Below, piece after piece: positions 18,349-27,154 of a DNA stretch of 46,584 nucleotides (its first letter is position 1; every line of letters starts with the position of its first letter). The notes under the pieces are model-generated. The model searched no databases, was not told the origin of the DNA, and saw nothing but the letters and a program-made list of their open reading frames with translations. Both the position numbers and the translations under genes were made by a program. The DNA comes from an uncultured Coprococcus sp. (GTDB lineage: Bacteria; Bacillota; Clostridia; Lachnospirales; Lachnospiraceae): positions 1 through 46,584 of the forward strand of contig CAKQTZ010000017.1 in NCBI GenBank assembly GCA_934277375.1, given 5' to 3'.

Positions 18349-19185
18349 ATGAACAAAAAGATTTTTAAGGCGGCAGCGGTGAACATGGATTGTGAACTTG
18401 GAAATGTGAAGGCAAATCTCAAGAAGATGGCAGATTTCTGTAAGGAGGCATCAGCAAAGGGGGCACTTGCTATATGCTTCCCTGAACTGGCAACAACAGG
18501 ATACAGCCCGACAATACTCGGTGAGAAGTACTACGAGATATCAGAGCCGATACCTGGACCTTCAACAAACTATCTGTGCAAGGTGGCAAAGGCAACCGGG
18601 CTCTATATCGTGACAGGAATCTCAGAAAAGAGCAGCGTGCCGGGAAGACTTTACAACTCACAGATAGCGATATCTCCAGAGGGCAAGATTGTCAGCATCT
18701 ACCGCAAGATACATGTATGGGGACTTGAAAAGCTCACATGGAGAGAGAGCATAACATGTGAATACGGAACATTCGATATGCCGATGTGCAAGGCTGGACA
18801 CATGATATGCTACGACACCTCATTCCCAGAGACAGCCAGGGTATTGTCACTCATGGGAAGCAATGTGATATTTGACTCGGCTGCATGGAGAAATCTTGAG
18901 GCCGATATATGGGAGCTCAACACAAGAGCCCGCGCAGTAGAAAACCATGTGTTCATGATCTGCTCAAACAGATGCGGTGTGGAGGGCGATTCCACTCTCA
19001 ATGGTGAGAGCAGGATCATAGGACCAAGAGGAAATGTCCTTGCGGCAGCAGGCCATGAGGAGGAGATCATCTACGCAGACATAGATGTTGATTCTTGTAT
19101 CAAGGACAATGCGATGATGCTTTCATATATGAAGGACAGAAGACCAGAGGCATATTCACTGATATCAGATATAAGAAACTTTTAG
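18349..19185 (+). CDS. Carbon-nitrogen hydrolase (nitrilase superfamily)
   Basis: A 278-residue cytoplasmic hydrolase that cleaves amide, carbamoyl or nitrile C-N bonds. The catalytic triad is visible: Glu in FPELATTGY (about residue 46), Lys in YRKIHVWG (about 119) and Cys in MICYDTSFPE (about 150). Length and motifs match the omega-amidase/N-carbamoyl-amino-acid hydrolase branch more than true nitrilases. It is the third enzyme of the cluster and suggests that the imported compound, or an intermediate, carries an amide or N-carbamoyl group. The exact substrate cannot be read from sequence. Confidence 0.9.
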   Translation: MNKKIFKAAAVNMDCELGNVKANLKKMADFCKEASAKGALAICFPELATTGYSPTILGEKYYEISEPIPGPSTNYLCKVAKATGLYIVTGISEKSSVPGRLYNSQIAISPEGKIVSIYRKIHVWGLEKLTWRESITCEYGTFDMPMCKAGHMICYDTSFPETARVLSLMGSNVIFDSAAWRNLEADIWELNTRARAVENHVFMICSNRCGVEGDSTLNGESRIIGPRGNVLAAAGHEEEIIYADIDVDSCIKDNAMMLSYMKDRRPEAYSLISDIRNF

Positions 19186-19224
19186 ACCGAGGTTTCTGGG
19201 AAAGCTGAGAAAGGATGTATATAT

Positions 19225-19833
19225 ATGGCAAATGATACTTATATAGTGACGATCCAGAGGCAGTTTGGAAGTCTTGGACGTCCGATAGCTAAGAAGTTAT
19301 CAGAGATATTACAGATCGAATATTACGACAGGGACATCGTGGAGCTTGCCAGTAGAGAGATGAACAAGTCCAGGGAGGAACTCTCGGATTATGATGAGAA
19401 GTCTTATTCCAAGATGAAATATCCGATGGGTATAGGAACTCCAAAGATGCAGAATTACCTGTTCAGCGTTCAGCAGTGCATCATTTCGGAGATCGCGACG
19501 TATGACAAGTCTTGCATCATAGTCGGAAGATGTTCTGATTACATACTGAGACATCTGAAAAATACGATCAATATATTTATATATGCCCCATACGAGAAGC
19601 GGCTGAAGAATTGTGTAGAGGTTCTCGGTATGAATGAAAATGAGGCGAAGGACATGATCGTAAAGGTTGACAAGGCGAGGGACAATTATCACCAGTATTA
19701 TACCGGAATGCCAGCAGCAACCATAAACGGCAGACAGATAATGATAGACTCCAGTTTTGTCGGCGTTGAGCACACTGCGGAGATGTTGGCAGACATGATA
19801 AAGAAGAGAGTCGCGATGGGATTTGAAGAATAG
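19225..19833 (+). CDS. Cytidylate kinase-like family protein
   Basis: A 202-residue P-loop-type protein of the AAA_26/cytidylate-kinase-like family common in Clostridia. The N-terminus YIVTIQRQFGSLGRPIAKKLSE corresponds to the CMP-kinase P-loop, but the canonical GxxGxGKS has become QFGSLGRP; YYDRDIV and SCIIVGRCSDYIL are the next conserved blocks. GAAAGGA precedes the ATG. Real cytidylate kinase is normally encoded near ribosomal genes, so this is a paralogue. In this operon it could phosphorylate a small molecule of the pathway or act in regulation. The function is open. Confidence 0.8.
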   Translation: MANDTYIVTIQRQFGSLGRPIAKKLSEILQIEYYDRDIVELASREMNKSREELSDYDEKSYSKMKYPMGIGTPKMQNYLFSVQQCIISEIATYDKSCIIVGRCSDYILRHLKNTINIFIYAPYEKRLKNCVEVLGMNENEAKDMIVKVDKARDNYHQYYTGMPAATINGRQIMIDSSFVGVEHTAEMLADMIKKRVAMGFEE

Positions 19834-19856
19834 TGCGATAACGGGAGGTGGCAACC

Positions 19857-20645
19857 ATGGGAGGTGCACTGGATACCAACAGAAAAAAGGCAATTGAGAT
19901 AAAAGGTCTCGGCAAGAAATATGAAAGTTTCAACGATGGAGAAAGTCAGTATGTTTTGCGGGATATCAATATAGACGTTATGGAGAATGAATTTGTGTGT
20001 GTGCTCGGACCATCCGGCTGTGGAAAGTCGACACTGCTCAATCTGATATCCGGTTATATCAAACCTTCTGATGGTGAAATAGATATTTTCGGTGAAAAGG
20101 TCACGAAGGCAGGCGGCAGAGCGGGAATGGTATTTCAGGAACACGCTCTCATGCCGTGGCTCACGGTCAAGAAAAATATCATGATGGGACCAAAACTTCA
20201 TCACAAGGGTAAGGAAGAATGTGAGAAGATTGCAAAGAAGTACATAGATATGGTTGGACTTGGCGGTATAGAGGATTACTATCCGAGACAGCTGTCAGGC
20301 GGCATGGCACAGAGAGTTGGAATTGCTAGGGCTCTGGCAAATGAACCAAAGATCATCCTAATGGATGAGCCGCTTGGTGCGCTGGATGCCATGACAAGAG
20401 AAAATATGAGAAGGGAGCTTCTGAATATATTTCAGAAGACCCAGATCACCATATTCTTTATAACCCACTCCGTGCAGGAGGCAGTTTATCTGGCAGACAG
20501 AGTGATCGTGTTGAAGAATGCAGCAGTAGACTGCGATGTAAAGATTGAACTGGACAGACCAAGAGATATGAAGTCCCCGGATTTTACTAAATATATTGAA
20601 TACTTTGAAAAACGGCTAGGCGACATACCTCTGACGAGTGATTGA
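19857..20645 (+). CDS. ABC importer ATPase, TauB/SsuB type
   Basis: The energy-coupling subunit of a nitrate/sulfonate/taurine-type importer (262 residues). Walker A is LGPSGCGKSTLLN, the Q-loop is in MVFQEHALMPWLTV, the signature is LSGGMAQRVGIARALANEP and Walker B is IILMDEPLGALDA, followed by the switch His in FITHSVQEA. All are intact. The ATG at 19857 is preferred over the GTG at 19848 because GGAGG ends 9 bases upstream of the ATG. The C-terminal codons overlap the upstream in-frame GTG of the permease. Confidence 0.93.
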   Translation: MGGALDTNRKKAIEIKGLGKKYESFNDGESQYVLRDINIDVMENEFVCVLGPSGCGKSTLLNLISGYIKPSDGEIDIFGEKVTKAGGRAGMVFQEHALMPWLTVKKNIMMGPKLHHKGKEECEKIAKKYIDMVGLGGIEDYYPRQLSGGMAQRVGIARALANEPKIILMDEPLGALDAMTRENMRRELLNIFQKTQITIFFITHSVQEAVYLADRVIVLKNAAVDCDVKIELDRPRDMKSPDFTKYIEYFEKRLGDIPLTSD

Positions 20646-20655
20646 GGTGGCAGAT

Positions 20656-21456
20656 ATGAAAAAGAATAAGAGAAACAAAAAAGAACTTATATTGAGTATC
20701 ACATCGCTGATTTTGTTTTTTGCGGTATGGCAGATAGTTACACAGATGAATCAGACCCATGAATGGTTCAACCCAAAGTTTCTTCCGGCTCCAACAGATA
20801 TCATCAAAAAGGCGGTGGAATATGCCGGGAATGGCACTCTGTGGCTTCATACCTCCGTATCGATCAGGCGAATATTGCTGGGATTTCTGATAGGAGGAAT
20901 TCTGGCGATAACAGTTGGAATAATATTTGCAAATCAGAAGCTGGTGGAGGCGTGGTTTTCACCAATCATCAATCTTCTTGGGCCTATCCCTCCATATGCA
21001 CTCCTTCCTATCATAATAATATGGTTTGGAATTGGAGAATCATCGAAGATAGGGCTCATTGCATATTGTACATTTATGACCATGCTACCATATATAACCG
21101 ATGGTCTTAAGAATACCCCGCCTGTTCTGATACGTGCGGCGACTTCCCTTGGTGCAACTCAGTTCCAGATATTTACACGGGTCATGCTTCCAAACGCTAT
21201 ACCGAATATATTTGTTGGAATGAAGGTCACATTGGCAATGACATTCGGAGCGCTCATGGTATCAGAGATGCTGGGCGCATCAAAGGGTCTTGGATATATG
21301 ATCATTAACGCAAAGCAGTGGTTTAAGATGGATGACATGTTCCTGGCGATCATAATGATTGGTCTTATATACATAATAATGTTCAGTATAATACAGTTCG
21401 TTGAGCATATAGTGCTCAAATGGAAGACAGATGTTACAAATGCCATCGAAAAGTAA
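20656..21456 (+). CDS. ABC importer permease, TauC/SsuC type
   Basis: A 266-residue inner-membrane permease with about six transmembrane segments. The EAA-type coupling loop reads AATSLGATQFQIFTRVMLPNAIPNIFVG, which contacts the ATPase. The ATG at 20656 follows GAGGTGG; the GTG at 20638 overlaps the previous gene and is less likely. It acts with the ATPase before it and the binding protein after it. Confidence 0.93.
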   Translation: MKKNKRNKKELILSITSLILFFAVWQIVTQMNQTHEWFNPKFLPAPTDIIKKAVEYAGNGTLWLHTSVSIRRILLGFLIGGILAITVGIIFANQKLVEAWFSPIINLLGPIPPYALLPIIIIWFGIGESSKIGLIAYCTFMTMLPYITDGLKNTPPVLIRAATSLGATQFQIFTRVMLPNAIPNIFVGMKVTLAMTFGALMVSEMLGASKGLGYMIINAKQWFKMDDMFLAIIMIGLIYIIMFSIIQFVEHIVLKWKTDVTNAIEK

Positions 21457-21553
21457 CGGCATTTATGACATATAAAAGCAGAAGTAGTATAAGTGCTTAT
21501 CAACAACTGGAAGCGTGTGGCTTCACGGAAAATGTCAAAATAAGGAGGATACT

Positions 21554-22627
21554 ATGATGAAAAACAGAAAATTATCGAAGAGGGTCGTGAGTGTACTTAC
21601 AGTTGCAGCCATGGGAGTGGCTCTTCTGGCAGGCTGTGGAGATTCAGGAAGTGCCAGTGGAACAACGGCGGCATCATCGGATGATGGGGGTCTGACCCCG
21701 GTTACAATATATGGTGTCACGGATCCGCAGGAGGCTGCACAGATAATAATAGCAAAGGAAAAAGGCTATTTTGAGGAAGAAGGTCTGGATGTCACAAATA
21801 AGCTCATCGAGTCCAGCTCAGATCTCCCGGCGTATATAGCAAGCGGCGAGGCTCCGGTATCTGCCGAGTCACAGTACACCTGTACTGAGGTTGCAGCCCA
21901 GGGCGTAAAGCTTAAGACTCTGATGACGAACAGTAATACTTCAAATACACAGGGTTTGATTCTTGGCAAGGGACAGACGATAAACAGTGCAAAGGATCTT
22001 GAGGGCAAGACGCTTGGAATAATGAATGGCGCCGGCTTTATGCTTGCTATTCAGAACATGTGTAAGGAAATGAACGTGGATATCGACAAGATAAATATAG
22101 TATACCTCTCCCCATCAGAGCAGGTCGCAGCTCTTGAGAATGGTTCAATAAACATGATGGCATGCTGGGAGCCTTATATGAGCCAGGCGCTCGATGCCGG
22201 AGGAACTTTGTTATTTACAGGTGTAAAATCATATTTTCCGGAGAAGACAGGTGATGTCGACTGGCTGAACTTCTACTCAACATTTGAGGTGACTGAAGAT
22301 TACTACAATGAGAACAGGGATACATGTGTCAAGCTTGTCAAGGCGATGACAAAGGCAACGGACTATATCAATGCAAATCTCGATGAGTGCGCAGGAATAA
22401 TCGCAAAGGAGCTGAACAACGACAAGGATGCCATATATGCTATCATGGCTCAGAATACCTATGAGAATATATTTGATGACACATTTGAAAAGGCTGTAAA
22501 TGATATGGCCCAGTATATGAAGGATGCCGGAAATATCGATAATGTACCGGATTTTGACACATACTGCGATCCGTCAGTGTTGAAAGAGGTAAAGCCTGAG
22601 AATGCTACATATGAACCGTCGAAGTGA
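21554..22627 (+). CDS. ABC importer substrate-binding lipoprotein, NMT1/SsuA type
   Basis: A 357-residue secreted lipoprotein with a signal peptide and lipobox LLAGC (lipidated Cys about 28), a short Ser/Ala/Asp-rich linker, and an NMT1/THI5-like type-II binding fold (KEKGYFEEEGLDV at the start of the fold; GKTLGIMNGAGF; CWEPYMSQALDAGG). This family binds small organic compounds such as alkanesulfonates, taurine, nitrate, pyrimidine precursors or aromatic acids. AAGGAGG sets the start at 21554, and the upstream frame from 21515 is rejected. It determines what the cluster imports, so it is the best handle on the pathway's substrate. A terminator follows. Confidence 0.92.
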   Translation: MMKNRKLSKRVVSVLTVAAMGVALLAGCGDSGSASGTTAASSDDGGLTPVTIYGVTDPQEAAQIIIAKEKGYFEEEGLDVTNKLIESSSDLPAYIASGEAPVSAESQYTCTEVAAQGVKLKTLMTNSNTSNTQGLILGKGQTINSAKDLEGKTLGIMNGAGFMLAIQNMCKEMNVDIDKINIVYLSPSEQVAALENGSINMMACWEPYMSQALDAGGTLLFTGVKSYFPEKTGDVDWLNFYSTFEVTEDYYNENRDTCVKLVKAMTKATDYINANLDECAGIIAKELNNDKDAIYAIMAQNTYENIFDDTFEKAVNDMAQYMKDAGNIDNVPDFDTYCDPSVLKEVKPENATYEPSK

Positions 22628-22701
22628 TGAACGTGATGTAGCCTGATCTGCACAAACCGGTTGCAGGATCAGACGGGAATAACTAATAACATCTAACATT
22701 T

Positions 22702-22747
22702 GGACAGTATAATCGTGCAAAATTGCATTGACTATACTGTCCTTTTT
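22702..22747 (+). terminator. Terminator of the LysR-controlled cluster
   Basis: GGACAGTATA (22702-22711) pairs with TATACTGTCC (22733-22742), with an inner TGCAA/TTGCA stem and a TTTTT tail. Confidence 0.88.
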
Positions 22748-22815
22748 ATTTAATATGTGGATGGTGTTCGAAAAGATAAATATTCATGCCAAATTTTAAA
22801 GGAAGAGGAATAAGT

Positions 22816-23994
22816 ATGAAGAGTAGAATGACGAGAAAAGAAATGCTTCCGCTTGTGGGAATGACCATTTCGGCATTCATATTCAACACATCGGAGTTTA
22901 TGCCAATAGGACTTCTGACGGACATAGCGAGTTCGTTCAGTATATCAGAGTCGAAGGCGGGAATGCTTATAACAGTATATTCATGGATAGTTATGCTGCT
23001 GTCCCTCCCGCTCATACTTCTGGTGTCGAAGATCGATTTCAGAAAACTGTTCATGGGAACGATCGCATTGTTTGGAATATGTCAGATCATGTCGGTGCTT
23101 GCACCGAGCTATGGAGTGCTCATGGCGTCCAGAATCGGTGTCGCCTGCACCCATGCGATATTCTGGTCCATAGCCTCACCGGTTGCAATAAGACTGGTAA
23201 ATGAGGAACACAGGTCATTTGCACTCAGCATGGTCGTAACAGGAACCTCCATAGCGACCATAGCCGGATTGCCGCTTGGAAGACTTGTGGGACAGTATAT
23301 GGGATGGAGAGTTACGTTTCTCATTGTCGGAATCATAGCATTTGCAGTGCTCGTATATATGGCGTTTGTTTTCCCGAAGATAGCGAGCGGAGAGCAGTTC
23401 CATGTAAAGGATCTCCCGGCACTCCTGAAGAATCCGGTGCTCATCTGTCTGTATGTCCAGACCATACTTTTTGTGCTTGGATATTACACAGTTTACAGTT
23501 ATATAGAACCATTCATGCAGCAGGTTGCAAAGCTGCAGAACAATGTCATAACCATAGTGCTCCTGATATTTGGTGCCATGGGACTTCTTGGAAGTTATCT
23601 GTTCTCAAAGCTGTATGACAGACATAGATTTGCATTTATAGGTACAGTTATGGCTACGCTTCTTGTATGGCTGCTGCTTCTGCTTCCAGCATCAAAGAGC
23701 CTGGCAACTATGGTCATTCTTTGTGCATTCTGGGGAATCACGGCCATGGCGTTTAACGTAACTACTCAGTCGGAGGTCATCAGAAGTGTGGATGAGAAGG
23801 GCTCTGCCGTGGCGACAGCCATATATTCAGGACTTTTCAACCTTGGCATAGGTGGGGGAAGCTGGATCGGCGGAATAGTGTGCGACAAGGGCGCGATATC
23901 ATATATAGGCTTTGTCGGTGCGGTGTTCGCAGTTATATCGGTGCTGTTCTTCGCATTTGTACTTCTAAGAAAATTGAGACAGAGTGTGAACTGA
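22816..23994 (+). CDS. MFS efflux transporter, SotB/DHA1 type
   Basis: A 392-residue major facilitator protein with 12 predicted membrane segments. The start FIFNTSEFMPIGLLTDIASSF is typical of the sugar-efflux (SotB) and chloramphenicol-resistance branch of DHA1 exporters, and VTGTSIATIAGLPLGRLVGQ carries the motif-C glycines of antiporters. GGAAGAGG sets the start at 22816. It probably exports sugars, arabinose-like compounds or drugs in exchange for protons. It lies just after the LysR cluster's terminator and is probably independent of it. Confidence 0.85.
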   Translation: MKSRMTRKEMLPLVGMTISAFIFNTSEFMPIGLLTDIASSFSISESKAGMLITVYSWIVMLLSLPLILLVSKIDFRKLFMGTIALFGICQIMSVLAPSYGVLMASRIGVACTHAIFWSIASPVAIRLVNEEHRSFALSMVVTGTSIATIAGLPLGRLVGQYMGWRVTFLIVGIIAFAVLVYMAFVFPKIASGEQFHVKDLPALLKNPVLICLYVQTILFVLGYYTVYSYIEPFMQQVAKLQNNVITIVLLIFGAMGLLGSYLFSKLYDRHRFAFIGTVMATLLVWLLLLLPASKSLATMVILCAFWGITAMAFNVTTQSEVIRSVDEKGSAVATAIYSGLFNLGIGGGSWIGGIVCDKGAISYIGFVGAVFAVISVLFFAFVLLRKLRQSVN

Positions 23995-24066
23995 TAATAC
24001 GGGTTTTGTTCATTACAGTTTCAGCACATAATTACAAAAGTAAAATATAAAATAAATATAAAAATC

Positions 24067-24125
24067 GCGGCAGTTTGGTATGCGGGTTCCATTTGGGATG
24101 CAGCATATCATATCTGCCGCTTTTT
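24067..24125 (+). terminator. Probable terminator of the efflux gene
   Basis: GCGGCAG (24067-24073) pairs with CTGCCGC (24114-24120), followed by five Ts. The loop is long and contains a smaller ATGC/GCAT pairing. Confidence 0.6.
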
Positions 24126-24163
24126 GCGTCTGTGGATTTACATTGTAATTTATTAAACAAGGA

Positions 24164-24192
24164 TTGACATATTATCAAATTGATAATATCAT
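24164..24192 (+). promoter_or_regulatory. Promoter of the nicotinamidase-NrtR operon
   Basis: A perfect TTGACA (24164-24169), a 17-base spacer and TATCAT (24187-24192). The spacer is filled by the first palindrome. Confidence 0.75.
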
Positions 24193-24228
24193 ATAAACAA
24201 CCCGGAGATATTATCAAAATGATAATAA
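24169..24228. promoter_or_regulatory. Paired palindromes, probable NrtR operators
   Basis: ATATTATCA-AAT-TGATAATAT (24169-24189) is a perfect 9-3-9 palindrome lying between -35 and -10. ATATTATCA-AAA-TGATAATAA (24208-24228) repeats it with one mismatch, centred 39 bp downstream. A protein bound here would block RNA polymerase. The NrtR-type regulator encoded in the same operon is the natural candidate. Confidence 0.65.
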
Positions 24229-24373
24229 TGATGGTGGTGATGACACATGTATATGTACTTATATGCTTTATAAGGAATCCATGCCTTTGTGGATTTCCCC
24301 ATGAAAGCAGAGCGCAGAAAATTAAAAAATCGAAAATTTAAAGTTGATAGTTGAATGGAAAAGGAGAAGAATT

Positions 24374-24889
24374 ATGGACAATAACAAGAAAAAGACACTT
24401 ATAGTAGTTGACATGCAGAATGATTTCATCGATGGAGCACTCGGGACAAAGGAGGCTGTTGCTATCGTGGAGAATGTGAAAGATAAGATAAAAGAGTATG
24501 CTGACCGCGGGGATGAGATCATCTTCACCAGGGATACGCATTATGAGGACTACATGGAGACAAACGAAGGACGTCACCTATCGGTTTTGCACTGTATAGA
24601 AGAGACTGAGGGCTGGGAGATCGCAGCTGGTCTTGAAGTCCCGGGCGCTATATACATCAACAAGACCAGCTTTGGATATACAGGCTGGGGAGACTTCGAT
24701 CTCCAGGATGTAGAGATGGTAGGACTCTGCACAGACATTTGTGTTGTGTCCAATGCACTCATCATAAAGGCACTGTACCCTGAGATAAATGTGAAGGTTG
24801 ATGCGAGATGCTGTGCCGGAGTGACGCCGGAGAGTCATGAGGCTGCGCTCGCCACCATGGCGATGTGCCAGGTGGATATAATCAGATAG
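24374..24889 (+). CDS. pncA: Nicotinamidase/isochorismatase-family hydrolase
   Basis: A 171-residue cysteine hydrolase that most likely converts nicotinamide to nicotinate for NAD salvage. The catalytic Asp is in VVDMQNDFI, the Lys in INKTSFGYTG and the Cys in GLCTDICVV; metal-binding residues are in TRDTHYEDY. GGAGAAG sets the start at 24374. The protein is shorter than E. coli PncA (about 213) but near the usual clostridial size. The next gene encodes an NrtR-type Nudix regulator, a family that controls NAD metabolism, which supports nicotinamidase over isochorismatase. Confidence 0.85.
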   Translation: MDNNKKKTLIVVDMQNDFIDGALGTKEAVAIVENVKDKIKEYADRGDEIIFTRDTHYEDYMETNEGRHLSVLHCIEETEGWEIAAGLEVPGAIYINKTSFGYTGWGDFDLQDVEMVGLCTDICVVSNALIIKALYPEINVKVDARCCAGVTPESHEAALATMAMCQVDIIR

Positions 24890-24907
24890 ACGCGGAAGAT
24901 GCCGGAT

Positions 24908-24929
24908 GTCTGCCGACTTGCCGGCAGAC
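24908..24929 (+). other. Intercistronic hairpin before nrtR
   Basis: GTCTGCCG (24908-24915) and CGGCAGAC (24922-24929) form a perfect 8-bp stem that ends 8 bases before the ATG at 24938, where a ribosome binding site would be expected. It may lower nrtR translation, or show that the true start is further down. Confidence 0.55.
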
Positions 24930-24937
24930 AGAAATAG

Positions 24938-25972
24938 ATGGCGGCAGAAATGTACAGGAGGATGCAGCGGTTTATGAAGAAATATGAGATGAGTGAAGAG
25001 GAGAAGGAATTCCTCGCCGGATATGATCTGACGAAATACGACAGACCATCTGTTGCCGCGGATGTGGTTGTATTTTCAGTTATGAAGGATGATGAGTGTG
25101 AGGATGTAAGGAGTCTTCAGGAGAAGAAGCTCAAGATACTCCTGATAAGAAGAGGTGGATTCCCATATAAAGGAAGCTGGGCTATGCCCGGTGGTTTCTG
25201 CAGAAAAGGCGAGGATGTCATAGATTCAGCCAGAAGAGAGCTTTGCGAAGAGACGGGTATAGACGATGCATATGTAAAGCTTGTCGGAGTGTATGGCGAG
25301 CCGGGCAGAGATCCGAGAGGCTGGGTCATATCATCAACTTATATGGCGCTTATGAATGGCAGAGCCTGTCGCCTTAAGGCAGGAGATGATGCACAGGATG
25401 CAAGATGGTTCACGGTTGAACTGACAGATATTTCAACAGAGGAGTCAGAGGCAACAGAGGTGTTAGGAGCAGGTGAACATTCTGTGAATGAGTTGACAAC
25501 AGAGGTGTCAGGTACAGGTGAAGAAAATGTGAAAAATGAAGTTGAAGCTTCACGTAAAGTCCAAAATGAGAAAAGATACAGGCTGGTCCTCAAGAATGCA
25601 GACTCCGATATAAAACTTACTGCAGTGCTGCGCAGAACAGATATGAGCTCATGCGGACGAAGCCCGGGCAGTTACGACATAGAGGAATGTGAAGGACTGG
25701 CATTTGACCACGCAAGGATCATAACGGAGGCGGTGCTCGGACTACGGGAGGATGTCAGGAGGGATATGGAGCTGGCATTTGACCTGCTGCCGGAGAGATT
25801 TACACTCACTGAGCTTCAGAATGTATATGAACAGATATGGGACATGGAACTCACCACACCTAACTTCAGAAGAAAGATTGCGGAATATGTTGAGGAGACT
25901 GATACATATCAGTCCGGCGAGAGATACAGGCCTGCCAAACTGTTCACACGAAGGAAGAATGGGCAGGTGTGA
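24938..25972 (+). CDS. nrtR: Nudix-domain regulator, NrtR type, with linker insertion
   Basis: A 344-residue protein with an N-terminal Nudix domain and a C-terminal winged helix as in NrtR repressors of NAD metabolism. The Nudix box (about residues 86-108) fits G-x5-E-x7-REL-x-EE-x-G-I and looks catalytically intact. The winged helix is at about 270-335 (RFTLTELQNVYEQIWDMELTTPNFRRKI). Between strands of the Nudix domain, residues about 160-215 form a Glu/Ser/Thr-rich insertion containing repeated EATEVLGAGE and TTEVSGTGE units, making it longer than usual NrtR. The ATG at 24938 lacks a ribosome binding site; the ATG at 24974 lies 12 bases after AGGAGG and may be the real start. It is co-transcribed with pncA and probably autoregulated; ADP-ribose is the known family effector. 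Confidence 0.82.
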   Translation: MAAEMYRRMQRFMKKYEMSEEEKEFLAGYDLTKYDRPSVAADVVVFSVMKDDECEDVRSLQEKKLKILLIRRGGFPYKGSWAMPGGFCRKGEDVIDSARRELCEETGIDDAYVKLVGVYGEPGRDPRGWVISSTYMALMNGRACRLKAGDDAQDARWFTVELTDISTEESEATEVLGAGEHSVNELTTEVSGTGEENVKNEVEASRKVQNEKRYRLVLKNADSDIKLTAVLRRTDMSSCGRSPGSYDIEECEGLAFDHARIITEAVLGLREDVRRDMELAFDLLPERFTLTELQNVYEQIWDMELTTPNFRRKIAEYVEETDTYQSGERYRPAKLFTRRKNGQV

Positions 25973-26043
25973 TAAATACAACAAATGAGGAACGTCTTGC
26001 GATAACCACTGTATTTTAAATGAGAAATGATGATATATATCAA

Positions 26044-26087
26044 CATCCACGACATGGTTTTTAAAACAACGTGTTGTGGATGCTTTT
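26044..26087 (+). terminator. Terminator of the pncA-nrtR operon
   Basis: CATCCACGACA (26044-26054) pairs with TGTTGTGGATG (26072-26082, one G-T pair), an inner GTTTT/AAAAC stem extends it, and CTTTTG follows. Confidence 0.8.
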
Positions 26088-26257
26088 GTCTGGTTTTTAT
26101 CGTATTTATGACTATGAATAAAATGCCAATGATGATACAATAGTAGATAATGTAACAATTATATAGTATGAAAAGGCTGAAAAAGTAAATGAAATGCAAA
26201 ATTAAAACGTACAGGTGAAGACAGAACCGTATAAATATATTGGAGAGGTGGACAAAC

Positions 26258-27145
26258 ATGGCAAAGTATATCTTGAGCTGCTGCTCAACAGCAGATCTTT
26301 CAAAGGAGCATTTTGATAAAATAGACGTAAAATATATATGCTTTCATTATGAGCTTGATGGTGTGGAGCATCCGGATGATCTGGGACAGACCATGCCATT
26401 TGAGGAATTTTACAGGAAGATGACAGAAGGAGCTTCCACGAAGACCTCGCAGGTGAACTCAGATGAATATTATGATTTCTGGAAACCTTATCTTGAACAG
26501 GGGTATGACATACTTCATCTGACATTGTCATCGGGAATAAGCGGGTCTGTAAACTCTGCAAATATTGCCAGAGAGGATCTGGAGGAAGAATTCCCTGACA
26601 GGAAACTCTATGTGGTTGATTCTCTGGGAGCGTCCTCAGGCTATGGACTCATCATGGACACGCTGGCAGGCATGAGAGATGAAGGCAGGTCCATAGACGA
26701 GCTGCATGACTGGATAGAACAGCATAAGCTGGATCTGAACCACTGGTTCTTCTCAACGGATCTCACGTTTTATATCAGAGGCGGAAGAATATCCAAGACT
26801 GCTGGAACAGTTGGCACAATACTTGGAATATGTCCGCTTCTCAACATGGATGACGAGGGTAGGCTGATACCGAGATCAAAGATAAGAGGTAAAAAGAAGG
26901 TTATTCAGGAGATCGTAAAGCGCATGGAGGAGAATGCACAGGACGGGCTTGATTATTCCGGTAAGTGTTATATATCGCAGTCGGCATGTATGGAGGATGC
27001 CGAGGCTGTGGCAAGGCTTGTCGAGGAGAAATTTCCAAAGCTTGACGGCAAGGTGGAGATAAATTATATAGGAACTACCATAGGAAGCCATACAGGACCT
27101 GGCACAGTTGCCTTGTTTTTCTGGGGTAAAAGGCGCCAGGGGTAG
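26258..27145 (+). CDS. DegV-family fatty-acid-binding protein
   Basis: A 295-residue DegV protein, the FakB type that binds a fatty acid for phosphorylation by FakA. Family features are SCCSTADLSKE at the N-terminus, the loop GASTKTSQVNSDEYYDFW, the fatty-acid contact LTLSSGISGSVNSA, RGGRISKTAG and the C-terminal IGTTIGSHTGPGTVALFFWG. GGAGAGGTGG sets the start at 26258. No fakA is in the window. The substrate is inferred from the family. Confidence 0.93.
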   Translation: MAKYILSCCSTADLSKEHFDKIDVKYICFHYELDGVEHPDDLGQTMPFEEFYRKMTEGASTKTSQVNSDEYYDFWKPYLEQGYDILHLTLSSGISGSVNSANIAREDLEEEFPDRKLYVVDSLGASSGYGLIMDTLAGMRDEGRSIDELHDWIEQHKLDLNHWFFSTDLTFYIRGGRISKTAGTVGTILGICPLLNMDDEGRLIPRSKIRGKKKVIQEIVKRMEENAQDGLDYSGKCYISQSACMEDAEAVARLVEEKFPKLDGKVEINYIGTTIGSHTGPGTVALFFWGKRRQG

Positions 27146-27154
27146 TATAATACA

